Source of the DNA: Apostichopus japonicus
Taxonomy: Eukaryota; Echinodermata; Holothuroidea; Aspidochirotida; Stichopodidae
Length of the DNA: 64,000 nucleotides
Reading direction: 5' to 3'
NCBI RefSeq assembly: GCF_037975245.1
Contig: NC_092580.1
Span: forward strand, 22,060,501 to 22,124,500
Under the pieces are notes generated by a model. It searched no databases, was not told the origin of the DNA, and was given only the letters and a program-made list of their open reading frames with translations. The translations under genes and the position numbers were made by a program. Each line of letters opens with the position of its first letter. The first letter of the stretch is position 1. Shown in pieces: positions 40,707 to 49,700 of the stretch.

Positions 40707-43700
40707 ATTTGCAGTAGCAAAGTGTAGGTAAAAATTACGCATTTGATGAATACTAGTATAACATATAATTACAAAATGCCAAACTGTGAGGTAAAAAATG
40801 TAACTGAATTTACTATCGCTTTTTATTTAATATCACAGACGCACACCTTTTTCAAGAATGAGTGAAAGATGACAGATGAAAACTATTTAACATTATCATA
40901 ATTTTTTTCCGCCAACCTTTGTCTAGAATCTGATATTGCTCCCGTAAATCTGGCTGTTCATGCCATATATTAATAAAACCAATCTTCTAATAACTATTGG
41001 AAAAATCTGCAGGTAATGGATCAATATTTGTTAGCATGAGAGAATATGAAATTATCTGTAGACAAGTCAAGGGAAATGCTGCCCTGCAAAAAGGGGTCTG
41101 GCCCGTCCAAATAATTTTGGAAAGTTTCGTCCGTAACTAACCGTGTCAATCTTTGGGGCAGGACATGACTGTCCAGGTTCCCTACGATTCGTGCATTTTG
41201 CCGCGGCTTCACACTTGTTGGATGAAGAGCACCAGACGCAGCTGAGTTCCGCCGGTGTTGTTTCCGTGGAGAGGCAACGACTGCAGTCAGGACGCATGGA
41301 GGAACATTTGTAGAGACGAACTGGAACGAAGCATAACCGGATAAACAATTGTAAAATTCTTTGAGATATTCAGCCAACCTCCTCAGAATGGGTGATACCA
41401 CATCTATTGGTGTCACGTTTGTGTTTAAGAATCGGGTGGCTGAAAATTTGACGGCATCTGTCTTACCAAGAAGGGAGACGATAGGACAACCAAAGCAGCT
41501 TCAATCTAATACACCATTGCATATACTGCTATGTTGTAGTCTGTGTGCTGAAAGAGAATGGGGTGGCTTAACTTTCAATGGAATCATAACACACTATTTC
41601 TGATGTAAATACATTATCAGGGGAGGCTCTGATGTAATAGGTTATACAAGGTGGCTCAATTTCAATGGATGGAAACACACCATTTACTGATGTAGCAGGT
41701 TATATTGGGTACCTCAACTTTCCATGGATGGAACCACACTATTTCTGATGTAAAACATTATATGGGGAGGCTCAACTTTCAATGGATGGAACCACACTAT
41801 TTCTGATGTAATAGGTTATACAAGGTGGCTCAATTTCAATGGATGGAAACACACCATTTCTGATGTAATACATTATATGGGATAGCTCAACTTTCAATGG
41901 ATGAAACCACACTATTTCTGATGTAATAGGTTATACACGGTGGCTCAATTTCAATGGATGGAAACACACCATTTCTGATGTAATACATTATATGGGATAG
42001 CTCAACTTTCAATGGATGAAACCACACTACTTCTGATGTAATAGGTTATATGGGATAGCTCAACTTTCCATGGATGGAACCACACTATTTCTGATGTAAT
42101 AGGTTATACATGGTAGCTCAACTTTCAATGGATGGAAACACACCAATTACTGATATAATAGGTTATGTGTTACAGAGTATGGTGTGGCTCACCTTTCATC
42201 AGTTGGGAATAAACTAGCCTTTAAGCTATAGAAGATAGCAGAGCTCAACATGCAATTTATCAAAATACACTGCTTTGTAGTTCTGATGAGTTAAACTTCA
42301 TTTTGAAAATGGGGAAAGGGATAACATAATAAAATATTTTGCACTTTGAAATTCATTGTTCATATCCCAGTCAGCATATTTTGTTGCATCAATTTATGTT
42401 AAGCATCACAGAGGCTTGCATAGCTCACAGGTCCAAAGTTAAATTTTATAAACATGTTATTTACTTTACGTTAGCGGTAGTTGAATTCCCTCTTTCAAGG
42501 TTACCTTCAAATACGACCCTCGCACTAGGGCACCCGCAGGCAGTATTTATGAAAATCAATGATATCTTTCAAAATTTAACAGACAATTTGGAATTCATAG
42601 CAGATTTAAGCGCAACTTTTTTCTGTCCCTTCAAAAGAATGAATCTGAATTTTAATACTGTATCACTGGGCAGAAATGAGGCTGAAATTTTCTACTATAA
42701 AATGAAAAGTGAAAAAATGAGTACTTAAAATTTCAAGTACTGTACAGGATTATGTTTCAAGCTTCGTTGCTATAATGAGGCATTGTCAGTGTTTAACATG
42801 CTGTGTTCATGTTTCACCCACTGTCAACTTCTCAGGGATGAGCCTGGGGTATAAAAAAAATCACAGAACTTTGCAAAAATTGTGGTATAGGCTCCAGTTT
42901 GTGTATGCTACAGTGTGTTAGGATAAATAGTTTTGTCCCAGAGGTAGAGAAGAAATCACGGATATTCCGCGAATTCGCGGAAAAAGCTCATACCTGACTT
43001 CTTCTTCATAATCAAGATTTCATAGAGACATGGTGCTGAGGTTCCTCCAGCAAAGACCTTGGTTGGAGTCATACTGACCTGGAAACCTCAACAATGCTTA
43101 CAAACTGCAGCGAACGATGTTTAGGGGGGCAAGGGGAGGGGGGGTGAATGATATCAAATCATCTGGATTCATAGTCAAGGTTAGTAAACCCATCATCATG
43201 AAATACATCTCATAAAAGATGATCTTATAGCTGCTTTTTGATATTTACTTTGGTCAATTTAAAAGCCAAGTTAAAAATTTCCGCTTTGATTATTGTATGT
43301 GATTATCTACAGTATGCACAAAGTGTCCGGTGATGAAATTTGTGGAATAGCACAGATTCATTAGTTACTTGCTGCTTAATATCCAATTAAAAAAGTCCCA
43401 TCTTGAATAGCCTCTTAGCTGAAAAAGAAAATTAGGAAAGCTAGAGGGGGGGAGGGGGATTTAACAGCCCTACAAAGCATTAGCCAAACTAAGATTAAAC
43501 AAAGACATCCCTCCTTCTCTTGTTCATGAGTCATTAATTAATAATATTGTATTGATCCTCAACATTTTGTCACCCAGACTTTTTCTATTAGTATGTTAGT
43601 AGTATATTTTTATATTATGTTTTAATTAATATTTTAATATAATTATTTGTAATTATATAATTATGGTTTTATACTTTATTAGTATTTTTACAAAGACTAA

Positions 43701-46700
43701 AAACAAACTCAGATTTATTTTTAATTGAAATATTTATTTGTTTATTTATTTATTTTTTAATTGTACTATTTTTGTTTTACTTTTTTTTCTTCTCATTTAC
43801 TCTGTATTATTTGAGTTTATACTAGTCAAGCTATATGACATACAGAGTTATGGAAATGATTACAGCATAGCATGGCTTTGAGAACATAAAAATTGTAACT
43901 ACTATTGACTTCCACGTTCAGTCTGGCCTAGATGCACTCTCTAACCAGATTTCTACAGTTATAGTGTTTGGATCAGACTCCAGAAATGACACCAATTTAG
44001 GCTACTGATTGATACTGAAACTCCAAATGGGTAACTGATTCCATATCCTGTGTTTCATATGAAGAAGATGCACATTGGTCATAGTACTTACCTGGTTGGC
44101 TCAAGTCAACCATATTGCCAGTGTTCCATTTTAGTGTAAGACTAGTGTTGAGGTACTGCATGTCCTTGCTGTATGTGTACTGAGAAGACAAAAGGGAAAA
44201 AAACAATTATTTACACATTTACAAATATCATTTTGTTCTTTTTTTGTTTGTTTTAGACTCTCTATGGAAGTTTTGTTGGTACAATTTTTTTTTTTTAAAC
44301 TCCAATTCCATTTTCATAGCATTTAATATTGCCGATCTCTGTGTGGACACAGAACTGGTTACTATTATGAGCCTGCTGCAGTATATTTTTAATTAAGTAC
44401 ATTCATGTGAGGGATTATATTCAAACTGAATAAGTTTATTAAACAAATAATATAAACCACAAAAAGGAGGAATGTCTTTAGATTCAGATATACTTGTCAA
44501 ATGCAAGGCAGCCAAAGACTGCATCAGTTCAGTACCATATTTTTAATTCAACATTCATCACACATGATACTAAACTAATCCATTTATGTGACTAATTCAG
44601 AACCACATTTAGGGATTTAAACTTTTATCTACATACGAGACGCATCATCTTGAGTTTTGAGCCGATGAGAGACGATTAATTAGACATTAGAGCTAATGAA
44701 TGAGATTAATTAGACATTAGAGCTAATGAATGAGATGCTGCTACAGGCCTAATGCGGAGAAATAAGTCACTGCCGTCAGATCCATAAACAAAAAGGGATC
44801 ATATTGTAGACAAGGAAAAAAAAAAAAAGGGAGGGGGGTACTCCCAGGAGGGTTAAAAATGACTCACTAAGAGGGTGAAATAATAAATGATGCTTGTCAA
44901 AAAAAAAAAAACATGAAAAAAAAATTAGGCCACCAGTCATACTTGGATCACATATGTAAAAATTGTTTGTCTAAAGCATTAACTTTAAATCTGACATCAT
45001 TTTAACCTGGTTATTTTCTTCTTTCTAATATTTTTTCTGTAATTACTGACATTATTACAGCAGACACTGATTGAAACAAACATTTTCATCTTAATTATCT
45101 TTCAGATTAATTAAGGCATACCTGCAGGCGACAAAATAAATTGCCATTTGAAGCCAAAAGATTTGTCATTATCAAATTGAAAATCATTTCATCATGGCTC
45201 ATTTAATGTCATACATGATGAGTCACAAATACTTAACTATTTTTTTAATATTTTTTTTATCTTTTAATCTCTTTATACTAACTTTCCCTGCTGTTTTCCA
45301 CATAGTCTATAATCTGTCATAAAAAGTGTAGTCTATCAAGTACAACGGTATTAAGAAGAGCTTTTAAAGTTATAACAGATAATTTCTCTCTTTATGGTGA
45401 AATTTATTGAGCCAGTTTACTTTAATTACTATCGAGACTGACGTTGATAAAGAATTTAAGTAGGCAAATAGATTATCGGTCACGTATTTCTAACGTTCTC
45501 GAATAAACAAAAGTGCAAACTTGCAATCGATATTTTGCTGTGGAAGTTTGCATATTAAATTGGCAAGATTTTGACCAAACCATGTAATATTTGTACACAG
45601 TTTCAATGTAACATGAATATGACATACTCTGATCAATAACTTTCAATTTTTGACTGTTTTTGTAGTGAATCAGTCAAAAATTCCTAGAAGAAAATTACTG
45701 TACAGTATTTCATCATTCCAGTGAACCATGTATTTTATGTATTTTGTACATTTATTTTTAATTTATTTATTGTTTTCTGGTTTGTATGCCATTCATAAAA
45801 TTTTGATATCCCCTATGATGGAAGTTGGACTGTCCAGACACAGTACCTTGCTACCAAACTGCTCTAATAGTTGCATACCCATTGAAATTGGTTACTTCAG
45901 GTAGAAGAGAGAAGGTGGTATTATTGTTCAAAGCTACACACACTCAGAGAGTGCTTAACATAAATCCAACATAGCTAAATACATGAAGTTCAACATTATC
46001 ATGTGGACAAGTACCTGATATCACTTTGGCTTGATGCAATTCATAGATTGCAAATTTGACGGGATATGTACCTTAAAATTTATCGCTTCAATTGCCTTCC
46101 TCCACCCCCCCTCCCCCTCCCCCTCCTAACATTTTAAGCGGTGGCACTCAAATCTGAAATTTTTAACACTCAATATAGTTGAATAAGCCACACACCTGAG
46201 CCCTTTTTTTGGTTTAAGATACTTTTTAACAAGTTTGACAAAAAAAGAAGCAGATAATTATGGTACTACTGATGAAGAAATAAAACATTCTTCCTAAACA
46301 TGTAATGTTATTACAAATTTCAGCAGAATTGTTATTCGTTAGAGGGTGACTTTATACTGAACCTTTTTGAAGTACCCCTACTAGCAGGCCTGGTAAATCA
46401 TGAACGTTAACTGAGAGACTGCTGTACAGGCTAAACAGAACATGGCATCTACAATTCATGAAGGGAACTAAGAACGCCTTGATCAAAATTTGATCTGTGT
46501 CTCTTACTGTTATCATTCACCTCCTAAAAACCATCTAGATATCTGGTTTAGCACTAGATTTAAATCATACTTGCTATCAGACAACTGCTGTGATATCTAC
46601 TGCACCGTGACCACTTTGCTTGTTTTTAGAAATCATTTTTTATCATCTATTGCTGAGGGAATATCTATGGATTTGTGATTAAAAATCAAATGCAGGAGAT

Positions 46701-49700
46701 ATATTATATTGCAGATTTGTTGCAGATCTTAAAGTCCATATTTACAAGTGAGGTTTCATGCAATAATGTCTGTGCATTGTCTGTGATATTTTTTTGTCCT
46801 TACAAGCATAGTTCACAGACTTTTTTTTGGGGGGGGATGGGGTCTAATTCTATAGAAGGGTTAACTAGAACATGCCCAGCAAGTCAAGTCACATCACAGC
46901 TCCTCATTGCGAGTGACTAATACTTTTCTGCTGCCAGAAACCTCATAAAATTCAGATCGTACTCACTCAGACTACAATAAAAAGTACCTTTTTTCAAATA
47001 TGTGAATTTGGATACAAATGAGCCCTCCAAAGGTTAGTTTTGTTTATCCAAATTTCTCCTACAACGAATCAAACATTTCTAATATATAACCGTCTACAAC
47101 TGAATAAAGTAACAAGTTAAATGTTGTGTTATTTGTGCCACTTCCCTAATTTCTGACTAATTAGGTGAGGTTACATGCAACAATGTATCTGTCTCTGATT
47201 TTACCCCCCCCCCTCCATCCCCTCACTTTCTTGAACCTCATCTTACGAGGCAGATATGCAAATTTATCATGGCAGTGTGAAGGCAAGCCTACAGGCAGCC
47301 AGACTAGCATAGTAAAAATATCTGTTGAATAATGGTAGTGTGTAGAAGTATTAAACAGTGACTCATATCAATATGATCTTTGGTGTTGTCTTCTACATGG
47401 AAAAAAAAGAAGGGGAAAAAAAATGTTCAAAATGTAAATGTTGTGTACATTTTTTGCGGCTCGTAAGAAAACTTACGCATAACCAAGCATACATCATTCA
47501 GATGTTATAGTTCTCTCCTTAAGGCATAATGATAAATTGAGTACGCCGCAACGCAAAAATGGGTCATGTCAGTACGAAACGTGCTTTTCGAGTGGGTTTA
47601 TCAAGTTTGATATATCTTTCCTGAGAGCTATTAGGTCACCTCGCACTGTTTCATACATTTGATTCAGGTTAGTTGTCCAAGAATTCTGGGAAAATGAACA
47701 TGGCTGCCAAGAGATTCAAAGGTATGCCAAAGCTTGTCACCCTCATGTAAACAGTTTTGGTTTTTTTTTTCTTTTCTTTTTCTTATTCTTGTGAATTTTT
47801 TTGTATAATCCTGTCCAAGGTGAACCTAGAATGTTGAGCTTCGCCAGCCACCAAAACAGGGGTTTATGCTATCTAAGGAGAAAACAACTTTTCAGTAAGG
47901 AAGTTGGATTGTGGGTGAATATTCTGACCACAGTGTTCAACTGGTCTTTGCACTGTCATGTTTGACCATATAGTGTATTCTAAAACCCGAAGATGACGGT
48001 ACAAAATGACTAAAGTAAACCTGCAAACCACAACGTGTACGCTGAAGTGACTAAACCACTTATAAAGGCCGTAATTTGAATTCAGCAAATCGGACTGACC
48101 AATTTCAGAATTCACCATTAACGTAAATTACCCTCCAAAATTTACCCAAAGTTTTTCCAAATAGTAATTTGATGACTCCATCCAACACTGGGAAGGGTAA
48201 AAGTTAGTCGTTTCCAAAATTAATTCTTTCGGTGTGGAGGAGAGCACAGTAAATGGGCCTTAAAATTTGATCATAGGTGATAATTTTTGGGATCTCCTAA
48301 GATGACTGGATGCTGCACTGTTTTCCTTTATAATAATTAAGAAAACAAACTTGATTATAAATACTATTGTAGCTTAACCAGTGCTACCTTTCACCACGAT
48401 GATCCTTACATTTCCGGGGTGTTTTGTTTATAGACTAACGATACTTACCTCTTGCTCCTCACATGTTACATTGAACGTGATGTTGTCGTGGGTCTTTAAC
48501 GTTGCATCTGCCATGTACCCGACTTCGATATCGGGAGGATTCATTGTCTTAAGTTGACAGCTGTACCGCTGTTTAAAGGAAGAGAACGCATTGTAAATAA
48601 ATCCGACATAACAACATAAAATAGGAAGGGAAAAAAAAGATAACATCACACGTCACGTGATTTGGATTCAAATGCAGACGTAAAATTTTTACACAGTGAT
48701 CATAAAACGAACGATGAAAAACACTAAATACCGCAGAGATGAGTATTTCGCTCGAATACAAATAATAGATTTTTACGATCCTTACCCCGCAGATATCTAC
48801 TCTGGGTAAAGAAAACAAGTGCAGGACAAAATGGCTTCCCAAGCAAAATTATTAGGAGAGAATTTTCTTCGATCCCTGTGAAATGGCTTAGTCACCACAC
48901 TGTGTAGAAAGAGTCTGCATCTCCATAATTCCATACTTCATGTACTGTTCTTTACAAAAAAATGCCCTTTTGTTTTGTAACAGCTTTTTTAAAACTTGGA
49001 AATAGCTCAGTATGAAATGAAGCTGTTAATACTGATAGGGTGGGGTGGGGTGGGGGATATGGAGGATTGAAGGAGGTGGATGAGAGACAAGCCCCTGGTG
49101 TGGATGTTCTAATAATACCCACATAGAGAAAAGAGGAACGTCAGGCAGACATTCATTTTCCTTTAAAATGTCAAACTTCGTCCACTCAGTAAACTTACAG
49201 AGAGAGAGAGAGAACTGATGATTCAGAATTATGTGAATAAAACACAAGAGGAGAGAATGACACAATACCGAGACGATATCCCCGGTAAGCACTAGACTGA
49301 ATGAAGTGTTTCTGTATCGTAATTTATACTTTGTTTATAATGCTCAGTCATAACTGTCACGGCTATGGTTCGGTGAGTTACCACATTTATGATCCATGTT
49401 GGTTGATGTTATCATATTACAGTGGTCTGTCAGAGACACTGAAGAACACCCAAACTAAAAAAATGCCAGATACAAACATATTGAGCTTGCAAGGAAGGAA
49501 TTTTTGTAGTAGTAGTAGTAGTATCTACATAGTAAGGTCTACATCATGCTATGTTTTATCCATTAGTAAAATGTGAGGGAGGGTGGTGGACCAGAGTGGG
49601 TTGACGTTGTCATAGTTAACCGTGGTACAGGGACCGACTAAAAGATAGGTGGCAGTAGACGACAGAGCACTGGGTGTGCGGGAGACAGCTAGGAAAAGAA

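Noticed and set aside
42990-43082. Exon-like open segment on the minus strand (GTCAGTATGACTCC onward) with plausible acceptor and donor GTATGA
   Set aside because: It is open only in phase 0, while the upstream exon 44092-44179 ends in phase 1, and the in-phase reading hits a stop. Joining 44092-44179 directly to 41142-41320 gives an unbroken plexin match.
47689-47733. Plus-strand ATG (MNMAAKRFK) followed by a GTATGC donor, possible first exon of a nested gene
   Set aside because: Too short, no recognisable partner exon downstream; such ATG-GT pairs occur by chance.
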